NCBI GenBank assembly: GCA_030762935.1
Contig: CM060899.1
Coordinates: forward strand, 19,486,501 to 19,550,500
DNA length: 64,000 bases
Reading direction: 5' to 3'
Source of the DNA: Hymenopus coronatus
Taxonomy: Eukaryota; Arthropoda; Insecta; Mantodea; Hymenopodidae
The position numbers were made by a program, and so were the translations under genes. A model generated the notes under the pieces. It did no database searches, had not been told where the DNA came from, and saw only the letters and a list, made by a program, of their open reading frames with translations. This document shows positions 1 through 11,129 of the stretch, piece after piece. Position 1 is the stretch's first letter; each line of letters opens with the position of its first letter.

Positions 1-1163
1 CTAATTTAATTAAACCATCGCTGTAGTGTAATTTATCAAGGTCCTCAAAATAGCTGTTTACCGCATCAATGACCTTCTCGTTGCTGTGAAATCTTCGTCC
101 TCCAAGAAGTTTTTTGACATTTGGGAACAGATGGTAGTCACTGGGTACTAGATCTGGCGAATAGGGTGGATGTTCAAGCAATTCCAACTTTAATTCGCAC
201 ATTTTTTTCCTTTGTAATGATTGAACAATGGGCCGAAGCATGGTCGTGAAGACACAATTTTTTTTTGCCATATCAGGTCTTTTTCTTTTCACCTCATCAC
301 TCTAACGTTGCAGTAAGCTTGCACAATAGTCACCAGTGATACTTTTACCCTTTTCAAAGCAATCAATAAAAATAATTCCCTATGCATCCCAGAAGACACT
401 CGTCATAACCTTGTTAGCTGACAAAATAGACGTTGCCTTTTTTGGAGTTGGCTCACCTGGCGCAATCCACTCTTTTGACTGTGATCTACTTTCTAGAGTG
501 TAGTGATGCATTCAAGTTTCATCCATAGTAATAAGCCGTCTCAAAAATTCACTGGAATTTTACGGTAGAGCTCCACATTCTTAACAGAAATAGTTTTTCT
601 TTGCAACTTTTGATCAGGTGTCAACAAACGTGGCACCCATTTTGCACAGACCTTGTGAAAGCTCAAAACATTACTTAAAATATTACCTGCACGTTCTTTT
701 GATATGTTTACAGTCTATGCTTTCTCAAACAACTTTAATCTGTGGTCTTCCAATAAATACTAAACGATGAATTTTTTAAATGATCTCTGAAGTTGTCACT
801 TCTACGGGGCGTCCAGAGCGAGGCTCATCACTAGTGCTCGTACGTCCCATTTTAAACTCTGCAACCCATCTTTTAATCATTGAATATTAAGGGGCAGAGT
901 CTTTCAATGTACTGTCCATTTCCTCCCTGATTTTTTTAGGCGTTAAGCCTTTCAAATGGAAGTATTTAATCACTGCTCGTTTTTCCATATCTTCAATTTT
1001 TATGAAAACTCTAAATGTCTAAACTCTTCTTTAAAATGTTGTCATTCGAAAACTAAACAAGCTATTGACATGTAACTGTGGATACAAGCTAGTCTAGAGT
1101 TAAACTATACGATGCTAACGTCTAATTGGCCTAGTGGCACCGGGACTTTTCAGCCGACCCTTG
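1..1163 (-). pseudogene. Mariner transposase relic (truncated by the window edge)
   Basis: Read on the minus strand from about 985, the sequence gives a mariner N-terminus (MEKRAVIKYFHLKGLTPKKI, then [20 protein letters not shown]) and, further on, KWVPRLLTPDQK. Near coordinate 150 it gives a SPDL-type catalytic region followed by FHSNEKVIDA. There are several in-frame stops and frameshifts, so it is dead. The outer end at about 1160 reads CAAGGGTCGGCTGAAAAGTC inward and abuts TA, as expected for a mariner terminal repeat. The other terminus is off the window. Confidence 0.85.
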
Positions 1164-1289
1164 TATACTATTTAAAATTTGCATGAAAATTCCAGAAACT
1201 GCAACATTGTAAATGCACAATTTAAATTCCATTGTCTCAATAAGATCTCCACCAATTAGTTCAGATCTTGCTTAAGAAATAGAATACGG

Positions 1290-1370
1290 AGAACCAGAAT
1301 CAATGGATGGAACTCTAACTGAAGGTATTCCACAAGGTTCCGTACTCTGCCCTTGGTGATTACTAGGGCT
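1290..1370 (+). pseudogene. Tiny reverse-transcriptase scrap
   Basis: A short stretch translates to EGIPQGSVLCPW, close to the GIPQGSVLGPLLF motif of non-LTR reverse transcriptases. It is followed directly by stops. No flanking domains are recognisable. Confidence 0.4.
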
Positions 1371-1379
1371 CGAATTTTT

Positions 1380-1960
1380 AAGTAAATACATATTTTGCTT
1401 GCGTCCTAACATGAACTTGAAACTGAGTTTAATGTTCTGGGTATGTACACTAGACTAAACATTTTAAGTTTCATTGCACATAAAAATGCATATATATATT
1501 TTTTAATTTTTTTATGTATTATTAATTAAATAATTACATAAAAATCGCATAAGGAAACCTTTTAAAAAGAATTTTCACATACTTTCATAAAATCACAAGA
1601 GCAGCAGCAGAATTATTTTTAACAAGTCACTATCTACTTTTGTAATGTTCGATTACACATACCAGATGGCGTAATTTGGTTTTAATTATTGGAAGAACTG
1701 ACATGTCAGCTGTAGTAGCCCTTCAGGTTGAAGAAAATATAAACATCCTGCTTTCCTTAGTTAAATGAGCTCGCAAGATAAGAAAGGGAATTCCTGCACT
1801 GCCATAATATACTTGAAATAAATAAACATGTTATCGTTTCACAGCCCGGATAGTATATACACTGATACTCGCTAAACTGTCAAGTCAATGAGTCACTCAT
1901 TTGTCATTTGTTAATCCGATAAGTTTAGACAACCTTGTAGTTATGTTGGGAAATTACATA
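1380..1960. other. Unassigned intergenic or intronic DNA
   Basis: AT-rich sequence with no coding frame and no repeat family shared with the rest of the window that I could see. It probably belongs to the intron upstream of the Ig7 exon. Confidence 0.4.
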
Positions 1961-1976
1961 ACACAGTGGATTGAAC

Positions 1977-2769
1977 ATGACCAGAGTGAAAAGTAGTGCA
2001 AGATATCGTGTACAACAATATGCTGCGGAATTTAAGGATATTTTAGCCATGTGGTAAAGCTATAAGCTATAACGACAGACCAAAATTTAAGTGGTAACAA
2101 ACATAAGGCAGGTATTTCATGCTTTACAATAAAAACAACCTTTTATTAACTATCCATTGCCAAGTACTTCAGCAGAGCCTTCTAAATTTTCAGTGTATTG
2201 TGAGAAAAGGCAAGGAAGTGTTTGAAAATAATAGTGGATTTAACATTAGGTGAAGCGTTATCTTGTAAACCTAAATTTACTTGTGTAGGCATATTCTAAA
2301 AAGAACTTTAAACTTTATTTGTGTAGCTTAAATTCACTGAACTAATCTGAAATCAAATTCAACATCTGAAAAATCTGAATATTCGTAACTTCAATATCAT
2401 TGAACTTCAATAGTTTTTAACCAGTTCAAGTAGTTGGGGATGTGGAAAAAAAAACAAAAAAAAAAAACTGAATGTTCTTTCTGGTCATGCAGCATAAAAT
2501 TTAAAAAGAAAATGCAAGGAAGTGTTTGAAAATAATTAACATAATGTGTAAAATTTAAAATGTTGGATGGGCAACATGAAATTATTGATGTGAGTGACAT
2601 TCCATGTTATAATTGCGCTGGACTTACTTCTTGTGACGTGGAGCGATCATTTTCGAAATTTAAGGCACTTCTTCTTCACAACCGTGAATCTTTCGGGATG
2701 GAAATTTTGAGGAAGCATGTGGTCGTATACTGTAACTCTACAATATTTTGTGATCCCTCCCACGAATGA
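1977..2769 (+). pseudogene. hAT-like transposase remnant (end of the dimerisation domain)
   Basis: The last part, from 2560, is open for 69 codons and contains TSCDVERSFSKFKALL followed by LRKHVVVYCN. The ERxFS motif and the helix after it are typical of the C-terminal dimerisation region of hAT transposases. An ATG at about 1977 starts a short frame (MTRVKSSARYRV) that stops quickly. The 500 bp between are broken. It is more likely a dead element than an intact small gene. An exapted hAT domain cannot be excluded. Confidence 0.5.
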
Positions 2770-3329
2770 TGACTGGTGAGTACCATGTACATTTCTATTA
2801 GATCTCCCAGGATGCACACAAAATTTTAAAGAAAATCTCCCTGCTCCTCGTTACATAAAGAGATTTTCTAAAACTTTGATTTTCTCAAAATCCTGCATAT
2901 TAAGGATATTTACATGACAAATAAAATGTATATCTCAAATTTTCCATGAAATGCTTCTGAGGTCCTATTTATTCTGAATGACTTTTGCAGAACTTATACA
3001 TAAAAACTTACTACTCAAAAAAGAAGTTGCCCATTTTTCTTTTGTTTTATTCCTGGCCAAGCAGAGAAGCGAACTTCATTGACAATCGCATAGCGCCCGC
3101 AATTACAACATTTGACTATCGCTTTAGCATAATGGATTCCTTCAGTTTCTTTCTACTTCTAAGAAACACAAAGTAAGAAAAACATTCTACCAATGCTTAT
3201 CTTAATTAACATGGTGTAGAAAGAAGAATAAAAGGTTTGTTTGTAGAACACCAAGTCATGTGTTTTTTTTTAATCATGTTATTTTTTAACAGTAGATTTG
3301 TTTAATAAAAACATGTTATTTATTGACAG

Positions 3330-3468
3330 ATTGAAGCTAAACAAGGAGGGGAATTTTTTACGTTTCTGGTGTTCAAGCAAGTAACTTCACGTCACAGTGG
3401 TTCTTACACTTGTGTGGCTACTAATTCGGCTGCAAGTGTTAACTATACAGCCCAACTTCTTGTCAAAG
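3330..3468 (+). CDS. Dscam: Dscam exon: C-terminal half of Ig7
   Basis: The exon gives 46 codons plus one base (starts phase 0, ends phase 1). The acceptor is ttattgacag and the donor is AAAG|gtaaga. The product has the Ig F-strand signature SGSYTCVATN followed by a closing beta strand AQLLVK, as in vertebrate DSCAM Ig7 (NGNYTC, then QLIV). VNYT is a possible N-glycosylation site. The cysteine would pair with a B-strand cysteine in an exon upstream of the window. No such exon was found in 1-3329, which holds only transposon remnants and unassigned sequence. The frame continues into the 10025 exon across a 6.6 kb intron. Confidence 0.93.
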
Positions 3469-3634
3469 GTAAGAAAACCTTCTTGTTAAAATATAACCTG
3501 CAATAAGAGTATTGAAATATCGATGACTATTTGTTAAAGGAACCTTTCCACCAAATCATACATTTTTAGGAGAAAACTATTTTAATACTTATTCATTTGT
3601 ATATAAGTTTGAAAATGGTAATTGTAGTCTTTAT

Positions 3635-4292
3635 TACTTTCTCTACACGCACTATGTACGTAGTATATTGAGAAGGTATTGCGCTCCACCCAAAAATTCG
3701 ATACCGAGATTTCACCGGAAATATGTTTTAGGGTACCCTTTATCCAAAAAAGACACATTTTCATAAAAAGTTCCGTGTGTCTGTGAACACAACTCAAAAA
3801 CGAAAAGTCGGTAAAATACCAAACTTGGTATTTAAGTTTAGTATCCAAGGAAGCGACACGAAGATTTTTAGAAAAATTCCCCCATCCCAAACTACGCATT
3901 TTGATTAAAATATCGTATATTAAAGATATTTACCTGACAAATAAAATGTATTTTTTAAAATTTTCTGGATATATATATATATACTTTTTTTTTTAGATAT
4001 TGCTTGTTTTTGGTCATAGCTTTGAAAAACTTATACTTTTCTCATATAGGAATTTGTCAACTCCTGTCCATACAAACAAAGGAACTTCAGTCACATAGCA
4101 ATGGTGCTTTTGACTAATACTTTAACCTATGGTACTCCCTTTTTTTGCATCTACTTACAAAGAAGCAAGTAATAAGACTATTTCTGCTAATTTTTTTCTC
4201 GATGAGCATGAAGTAAATAGAAACATTAGCTTTTTAACAATAAGTTGTTGCAGAGATTTAGAGAAAGTCATGTGAATGGAACAGATTTTTTT
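3635..4292 (+). repeat. Repeat A copy 1 (internally deleted)
   Basis: It starts at TACTTTCTCTACACGCACTA, about 165 bp after the Ig7 exon. It carries the family landmarks: TTTCACCGGAAATAT, the ATACCAAACTTGGTAT hairpin, and the terminal block AAAGTCATGTGAATGGAACA. A deletion removes part of the centre compared with copies 2, 3 and 5. Confidence 0.8.
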
Positions 4293-4309
4293 TCGTAGTC
4301 AGTTTACCC

Positions 4310-4640
4310 TCCCCATATTTAGGATTGACACTCCCCTCGGACTTACAAGCAGATGCAGGGGTCTGAAGCCTGTCAGGGAGCCAACAGCATGAAACCACAG
4401 AATGGAGAACCTGGAAAGAGTGTTCCAGGCTTGAGCGTGAGGAAATGGATGATATGAAATGCAAGTGAAATAGATGATAGGAAATGTGATGATAGATGGA
4501 ATGAGAGACAATGAAAACTGGAGGACCTGGAGAAAGCCCGCCTAGATGCCATTTCGTCCACAAATCCCAGATGTGGACGCTTGGTTTGAACCCGAGCTGT
4601 CTAGGTGGAAGGCTAGCGATCTAACCATCTAACCTCTTGC
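4310..4640 (-). mobile_element. Divergent tRNA-derived SINE (family S)
   Basis: On the minus strand a tRNA-like head near 4640-4575 has a box A-like part (GGTTAGATGGTTAGATCGCT) and a box B (GGGTTCAAACC). It is followed by a body with GATTTGTGGACGAAATGGC and TTTCTCCAGGTCCTCC, as in the other family S copies. It is the most diverged copy. Confidence 0.6.
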
Positions 4641-4644
4641 ACCA

Positions 4645-5385
4645 CCTTAGAAGTCTTTATATGGAATAGAAAATTGATTTGCATGAGACATAATAGAATA
4701 ATTGTTCTACCAATCATAAACCTACAGTATGCGTATAGACCTGTGAAAGGTGTATTACGTATTTCAGATACAAAATATGGTGTACTGCCACAGAACTAAA
4801 GGAATTATCTGTTCCTGCTTTCTGGTCACATAGTGCAATAGGTATTTTGCAGGAGCATTGAGAAAATTTGCTCTCTCTGCTTTACTCAAAAGGCAGCTTA
4901 GTTGGTGCTTCATGTTTAAACAGTTGAGGTGAGGCATCTGTGAAGATTACCACTACTTTGATGTAAAATATAAAATGCAAAGTTCAACTTAAATGTGCAA
5001 ATTAATTTGATACATATGCCATACTTCCTCTATTTCGTAAGACAGTTTCATGCATCTTTCATTTTTACCTATTGCAGAAATGGTTTGAATAGCCATGGTT
5101 GTTAGTATGATACATAACGAACTGGCCATCCATTCAAGTCACAAGTTTGAATCCCGGCAACTGCAGTCAAATGTGCTTTGGTAAAGAATGGGGAGGGTCC
5201 ACATAAAATGATTTGCCTATGGCATGCGTGAATGATGATAGATTTATGTTATAGGAATTTATACAACAGTTTTATATACTCTTTAAAAATGTGCAAATAT
5301 TTTGTGTACCCTCTTTCCCTCTGTGCCTATGGCTCATTAGCATTTTAATTCCCTTTTGTTGTTTCTCCTTACTTTCTGCCTAAAT
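4645..5385 (+). other. Intron DNA with a possible tRNA-like SINE head at 5092-5235
   Basis: Most of this stretch shows nothing. From about 5092 there is a tRNA-like pair of boxes (TAGCCATGGTTGTTAGTATG and AAGTTTGAATCCCGG) followed by a short body. This could be a fourth SINE family, but only one copy is visible. Confidence 0.35.
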
Positions 5386-7035
5386 TTGAGGACTGTTTTA
5401 ACTAAACTCGACAAATGCTATTTTTTTCAAGATTTGTTTTTTAACGGATTCTGATGGTTTAATTTGATCCTCATATAATGCTCAACAGAAAATATGACAG
5501 AACTGAATATTTACTGTTTGAGAGGTGCCTGAATATAGCAAATTTACATAAAACTCGACATCTCCATTTTTCAAGATTTCACAGAACACAACTAATCCTT
5601 GTTTTATACTGCTAAGGTTGTAACTAAGAACATACATTATTTAAAGGTTAAATGAAAATAAAATCAACACAGTCACAGTTTGCTTTGACTGCCAGCAGAA
5701 TGAATCCTTACCGAAACTGTCTTCTGGAGGGTTTTTTACTCTAGACAAGTCTGATTGTATAACTGTACGGTTTCAAAGTATTCATAAAAGAAAGCAGACA
5801 AAATAGTTAACTATACTTACATGGCTTGAAACTGTCTCAGGATGGGGAGCAAATGCAATTGCATCTGGCTATTTGAGTTCTATAAAACAAGATCTAATGA
5901 GAGAATATGCAGAACATCTTAGTCTCATATTGTTTTGTGTTTCTTGTGGCTCCAAAAACGAATACTCAACAATGATGGCAATGCTTATTTTACAGTGAAA
6001 GCTCAAAAGTATTTAAAGAAATTCAACATTACTTCCAAATATTTGGACATAGCTATTTGCTCCTGCTAGGGGTTTTAGCCCTATTGAAAAAGAACTGCAC
6101 AATCACTGAAATATTACACAGTCTGTGAAAGTTTGGGTAAGTTAAAGTTTGGGGTAAAGACTGGTACAGTTATGATATGAAGTGAATCTCCAAAAGTGTA
6201 ATGAAAATCAAATTGCCTTTAAAGTTATCTATCTGAGTTCCTATCTACATTATATAAGGAGACCCAACAATACATACTTTACTTTACCAGATGCTGAAAC
6301 CTGGAAAGAGAATGGCTTTGATAATGTTTGAAGCACCTCAACTTCCATCAGTGAATCATGCAAGCAAAAATAAATCAAATGATGTGAAGAAGTGAATGTA
6401 TTACTTTGAAATTAAGTCAGAGGAAAACAAAGAATTCTATTCCAAAATTGCACAGGGGAATGTTAATGCCACTGAGGAGAAAATTCTGTATTATGAAGAG
6501 CATTTACGTTAATTTGTGGATTTCACACGATATTAAAGCTAAATGTGTATTAAAATATATAATCTTGCTATAGTCCTCATTAAAACATGTGATTGTATGT
6601 TTAATAATAGGTTGAAAATTTAAGAAACAGATTTTGTTACTGTAGAAACTTGTATTCATGTGTCAAATTGCAAGAAAACTTTAAATTTTCTAATTATATT
6701 GTTAGTTTCTTATTCTAATATTATCTATAGAATATAAAAATTTAAGAACCCAATGGATTTAAATGCTTAAAATATATATGTGTAACAGTTGGCTTTAAAA
6801 AAAATAAAGAACAAGGACACATGGATATGTTCAGTTTTGTAAAAATTTGCAATTTATATTTTAGTTTTTTCAATAAAGGCAGTTAGTGATAGGTTTCTAT
6901 TATTCCTATCTGTACGGATGACCAGAACTATTGTTTTAAAATTTTTTGAATCAATGATATTGAGTACAAATAAAAATGCCTCTCCTGTAAAATTTTGTAA
7001 ATGGCATTTGTTGAGCTTTGTTAAAATGATCCTCA
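5386..7035 (+). mobile_element. Unclassified DNA transposon, copy 1
   Basis: About 1.65 kb bounded by inverted repeats. The left end is TTGAGGACTGTTTTAAC, and the right end read inward is ATGAGGATCATTTTAAC; both continue with an AACTCAACAAATG-like block. The interior from about 5930 has decayed coding traces (a CGSKNEYSTM stretch and, in another frame, FGHSYLL) reminiscent of an uncharacterised DDE-like protein family. Near 6330-6510 it encodes a relic of the tail found intact in copy 2 at 50458 (APQLPSVNHASKNKSNDVKK). Stops and frameshifts break it throughout. The superfamily is not assigned. Confidence 0.6.
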
Positions 7036-7039
7036 TTCT

Positions 7040-7610
7040 ATGTTCACTTCTATAACCTTATTTGAATTACCTCAAATTACCTTGTCACTCTTCTTCACTT
7101 TTCTTATTTCTATCGCTTCTCACTTATCTTTTCCATCTTTTTATCTTAATCATGATGTACTTGATTTAACTCTCGCACCCTCCCCTCTTCATTTCTATCT
7201 CTTCCTTTTGCTCTGTCTCATCACTCACTGCAATTTGTCCATTTCCTCTTTGCTCTTCCAAACCTCACACATTATAAATGTTCTTTCTCCTTATCTCATC
7301 TTTTTACACCAGAATCTTGTCTATTTGCCCACTTTCTTTTTTCCACAAAGCACACCCCTCCGTTTCTGGTCTCCTTCTCCTCTCATTTAAAATATGTTTC
7401 ATGTTCTACCCCTCACTCCTTCCTCTTTGTTATTGCTTTCTTTAGTTTTCTCTAACTACCTATCTTGCTTCTTTCCATCAGAATAGCACCCACAATTTTC
7501 TTGTCCACCAACCTGCTGACCTAGTTCTTCTCCCCTACATATTTCACAATCTCCCCCTCTGCACTCTTCTCCTTTTGTTCTTGGCTTTTCCTTTACTCTG
7601 TCTCCAATTC
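7040..7610. repeat. Pyrimidine-rich tract
   Basis: About 570 bp strongly enriched in C and T on the + strand, with few purine runs. An open frame of 116 codons inside it is a by-product of the composition. No terminal repeats are visible. Confidence 0.6.
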
Positions 7611-7744
7611 ATTAGTTAGAGATGAGAAAATGTTGCAATTCCTTTATCTGAACTAAATATCATCCGTTATTGAAGGGTTTTCATTTTCACAAAGTATTAC
7701 ATAATTCTGTAAAATCATAAAACCACTACCTAACTAATTTAAAT

Positions 7745-8230
7745 AAAAGATTAATACTTCAATGGATACCAGCACATTGTGGAATACAGGGTGATGAAAC
7801 AGCTGACTTTCTAGCCAAGAAAGGTAGTAAAATTACATCAAATTCATCTGATCCAATAAGCTATCACTCTATCAAAAGAATCATTATATCAACATATAAT
7901 AAAAAAATTAAAGAAGATAATGTATTACAAACAAAAGGGAAAATTTATGTAATAGCACAACCAGAATCACTACATTACCAAGAAAATCCTCTGTACCAAC
8001 TTTTAGACTCCTAACAGGCCGTGACTGTCTCAATTAACATTTATTCAGGATTGGTATAGTGAGATCTCCTCTGAGACCTTTCTGTGCACTGAAGATATGG
8101 ATGGAAACCATCTACTGCGCTGCCCAACCTTTAGTCAACATGATAATATGACATCAAAATACTGGAATGCAAGAGAGCGAATGGCTTCACTGCCAACTGC
8201 TCAACATCAGATACCAACCATTTTCATAAA
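7745..8230 (+). pseudogene. Non-LTR retrotransposon fragment: RNase H domain and 3' region
   Basis: It encodes LQWIPAHCGIQGDETADFLA and then KKGSKI, the last motif block of a retrotransposon RNase H. After a frameshift there is a C-terminal tail with RLLTGRDCLN and HLFRIGIVRSPL, typical of Jockey/I-type elements. A second copy on the opposite strand is at 46510-47140. Frameshifts and stops show it is dead. Confidence 0.75.
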
Positions 8231-8837
8231 GTGAGGTTTTTAGTAGTGTTTAGTGTTTTATATTAATATTAAGCAAGGAAAAATTAAAGATAATAATTAT
8301 TTCAATAACAGCCTCAGTGTTATACTCTATATAAGATATTTGAATAAATTATAAAATAGCAAGCATTATAATGCAATAATTGGATTTATTAAATTCTCCT
8401 ATGAATTTATTGAAAAAGTTATATTTGTAGGAATATTAACTTTAATATTAACCAATAATTTATTTTTATTTTTTTTTTTCCTAAGCTAAATTTACAAACC
8501 TCATGATGAAATTTTGATTCTCTGTTAGGTGTATGCTTAGGAGCTCAAATTATAACAGGACTATTCAGCTCTTATTGATTTAGCCTTTTCTAGAGTTGCT
8601 CATATTGTCAAGAAGTAAATTATGGTTGACTTCTATGGACACTCCATTCAAGGTTTTGAAATGAATAAAATCCATAAACTCCATTCAGTTTATTTTATTT
8701 TGTTTAATGCTTTATTATTAAATATGCACAAAAATTTACAGTGCCTATTTTTAAAATGATAAAGTGAACTTGCCCCAAAGTATAAGATGAATTTCCTTTA
8801 AAACATATATTTCACAATATTTTGAGACAAATTTTAC

Positions 8838-9775
8838 TTTCTTTAGCCCCATATGTACAATGTACATAGTGATAGAGAAGGTATTGTAATGCACCCAAAA
8901 ATTCGATACTGAGATTTCACCGGAAATATATATTTTGGGGTCCCCTGAGTCTGAAAAAAGCATTTTTAAAAAAAAGTTTGTGTGTGTGTGTCTATCTGTC
9001 TGTCTGTCTGTCTGTGTGTGTGTGTCTGTGGACATCATAGCCCCAAAATGAAAAGACCGTTAAATACCAAACTTGGTATTTAGGTTTAGTATCTTCCAAG
9101 GATGTGACACAAAGATTTTAAAAAAAAATTCCCAATCACAAACTACCCTTTACATGGAAAATATTTCGAAAATTTTTATTTTCTTAAAAATAGCTCTAAC
9201 GATTTTAATTAAAATTCAATATATTAAAGCTATTTATTTCCGAAATAAAATGTATATCTCGAATTTTTTGGGAATAATCTCTAAAAGATCTCTTTATTCT
9301 GGATGAATTTTGCCGAATTTTGCTTAACTACTAAACCATAAGAGATAGAAAAAAAATTCACTACACAAAAAATGTACATCATGACAAAACATACAATTTA
9401 TATCCCTTACGTTTTTGTTGTGGAGGTAACCGTTTCCAAGATATTCCTTGTTATTGGTTTCAATTGTGAAGTACTTAAACTTTTCTCAGACAGTAAGTGT
9501 CCGTTTTTCTTTTGTTCTACTCCTGGCGAAGCAAAGAAGTGATTTGCAATGACAATTGCATAACGATAGCTTTTAAAACATTTGACAATCACTTTAGCAC
9601 AGTGTATTCCCTTATTACCTTCTACTTATAAGGGAATATAAGTAATAGGAACATTCTGCTAATATTTATCTCAATTAGCATTGTGTACAAAGAAGAATAA
9701 TCTTTTGTAGGAGTTTTGTAGAGCAGCTAGAAAAAGTCATGTGAGTGTAACACACAAGAATTTTTTTCATATTTT
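8838..9775 (+). repeat. Repeat A copy 2
   Basis: Near full length. It has the 5' block after TTTTACTTTCT, TTTCACCGGAAATATA, a TGTC/TG simple repeat at about 8979-9030, the ATACCAAACTTGGTAT hairpin, the GGGAATAATCTC block and the terminal AAAGTCATGTGAGTGTAACA. No conserved protein frame is shared between copies. Confidence 0.85.
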
Positions 9776-10024
9776 GACAGTTTTTTTTCACATACTTATG
9801 AGTATTCGAAGATGTATTCATTTAAATAATTACACACATCAGTTACTTGATTCAGCAGTGTCTAATAAGCAAGTTGTTGAGCAACTAGAATTATTTCATT
9901 AAATAGTTTCAGTTTAACACATGAAGATCACAGTGGGGACAATTGTGAGTATTTAAACTATTATGTTTCTCATTTCCAAGAGCGAGTAACCCAAAAAATA
10001 TTTTCTGTTCATTTTATATTTCAG

Positions 10025-10144
10025 TTGCTCCGCAGTGGGTTCTAGAACCTCAGGATGTGGCAACATTAGCAGGAGGTTCTGTTATTATTCATTGTCAAGC
10101 CCAAGGTTTTCCTCAACCACAAATAACCTGGCTTAGAGGACAGG
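10025..10144 (+). CDS. Dscam: Dscam exon: N-terminal half of Ig8
   Basis: 120 nt, entered at phase 1 and left at phase 1 (acceptor atatttcag, donor CAGG|gtgagt). It encodes a linker and the first half of an Ig domain: PQWVLEPQDVATLAGGSV, then the B-strand cysteine in IIHCQAQG and the core tryptophan in ITWLRGQ. The PQW-x-EPQD and HCQAxGFP patterns are typical of Dscam Ig8. The partner cysteine is in the next exon, so Ig8 is split at the loop after the C strand. The intron upstream carries Repeat A and the first copy of the unclassified DNA transposon. Confidence 0.95.
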
Positions 10145-10469
10145 GTGAGTAAATCTTAACATCACTTACTTAACAAAAGCTCTGATCTGTGTCCCCACAA
10201 TACACTGAGTGGCCAAAAGTCATGGGAAGGCATTGTTTGTGATGTTACCCCAATTGCATCATATTTAAATGCCCATGCTGCTAACTAAGAAATTGAATTT
10301 AAATAGGCTAGGGTGGTAACAGTTCAATGCTTATTAAAGCATTTAAAATCAACCAATAACTATTAAAATTTTTCATGCATAATATTAAAAGCATAATCTC
10401 ACCAGTTGTTCAATAAGTCTTTACAAACACCACTATTTGCAGTAAAAGGGTATTCAAAGAGGATATCAG

Positions 10470-10765
10470 TTGCCCTCCATGGTGTAATAGTTACCATGCT
10501 AACTTCATATACCCAAGGTCGTGGGTTCAAACCTGGCAGAGGATGATGGATTTTTTGGGCATAAAAATCCTTAGTATGGCTTCCTTCAGAAGGGAAGTAA
10601 AGCCGTTGGTCCCATGTCATAGATTTATGGCATGTAAAAGAACCTCAAGTCTGATTAAGAGGCCTCTGAGCAAGATTAAGTGGTCTTTCACGCCCAGTAT
10701 AGAATGAGATGCTGAGAACCACAGCAGTTAAAGAGCGCCCATAAATAAAAACTCCATTTAATGAA
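10470..10765 (+). mobile_element. tRNA-derived SINE (family U), + copy
   Basis: The head reads GGTGTAATAGTTACCATG (box A-like) and GTGGGTTCAAACCTGGC (box B). The body contains AAAAATCCTTAGTATGGCTT, GGTCCCATGTCATAG, CTCTGAGCAAGATTAAG and TGAGAACCACAGCAG. Other copies are at 39505, 42408, 51880 and 59545. Confidence 0.8.
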
Positions 10766-11129
10766 ATTATCATCAGATTTAGTCCAATTTCAGTCACAGT
10801 GTCTTTTCTGTATGGTAATACGAGCGTGTTTCGAAGGACCTGATGTGTCATCATTGTTTTCATAATTATTTTCCTAGCTGCTTTCTGCACTCAATTCATT
10901 ATCACTGTCAGCAAAACTTTCTTCAGACTGTGTTTCATATTCAGAATAATCAGTATTCTTTGTATCAGTTTTCTCAAACCCTCTACCTCATCCGCACAAA
11001 TTCTTTGCATGGACATGATAGCTACTGACGCAAGTGAAATAATACTAAATTGAAATAATTTTTTCTGGGGAATTACAAACACCACATGTTAGCATTTCAT
11101 TCCAGATGCATATAAATAACATATGTGAG

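Noticed and set aside
3582..3899. Open frames in Repeat A copies (also near 8751, 15802, 33430, 51469)
   Set aside because: The frames have different starts, stops and frameshifts in each copy. Similarity is at the DNA level and includes the hairpin and simple repeats, so no protein is under selection.
7040..7390. 116-codon open frame
   Set aside because: It lies in a pyrimidine-rich tract with skewed amino-acid content, shows no family resemblance and has no conserved copy.
10645..11085. Open minus-strand frames downstream of the SINE at 10470
   Set aside because: The composition resembles the tail of an old PLE or Tc1 copy (a CTTCGAAACACGC terminus-like motif is present at about 10830), but motifs are too weak to call.
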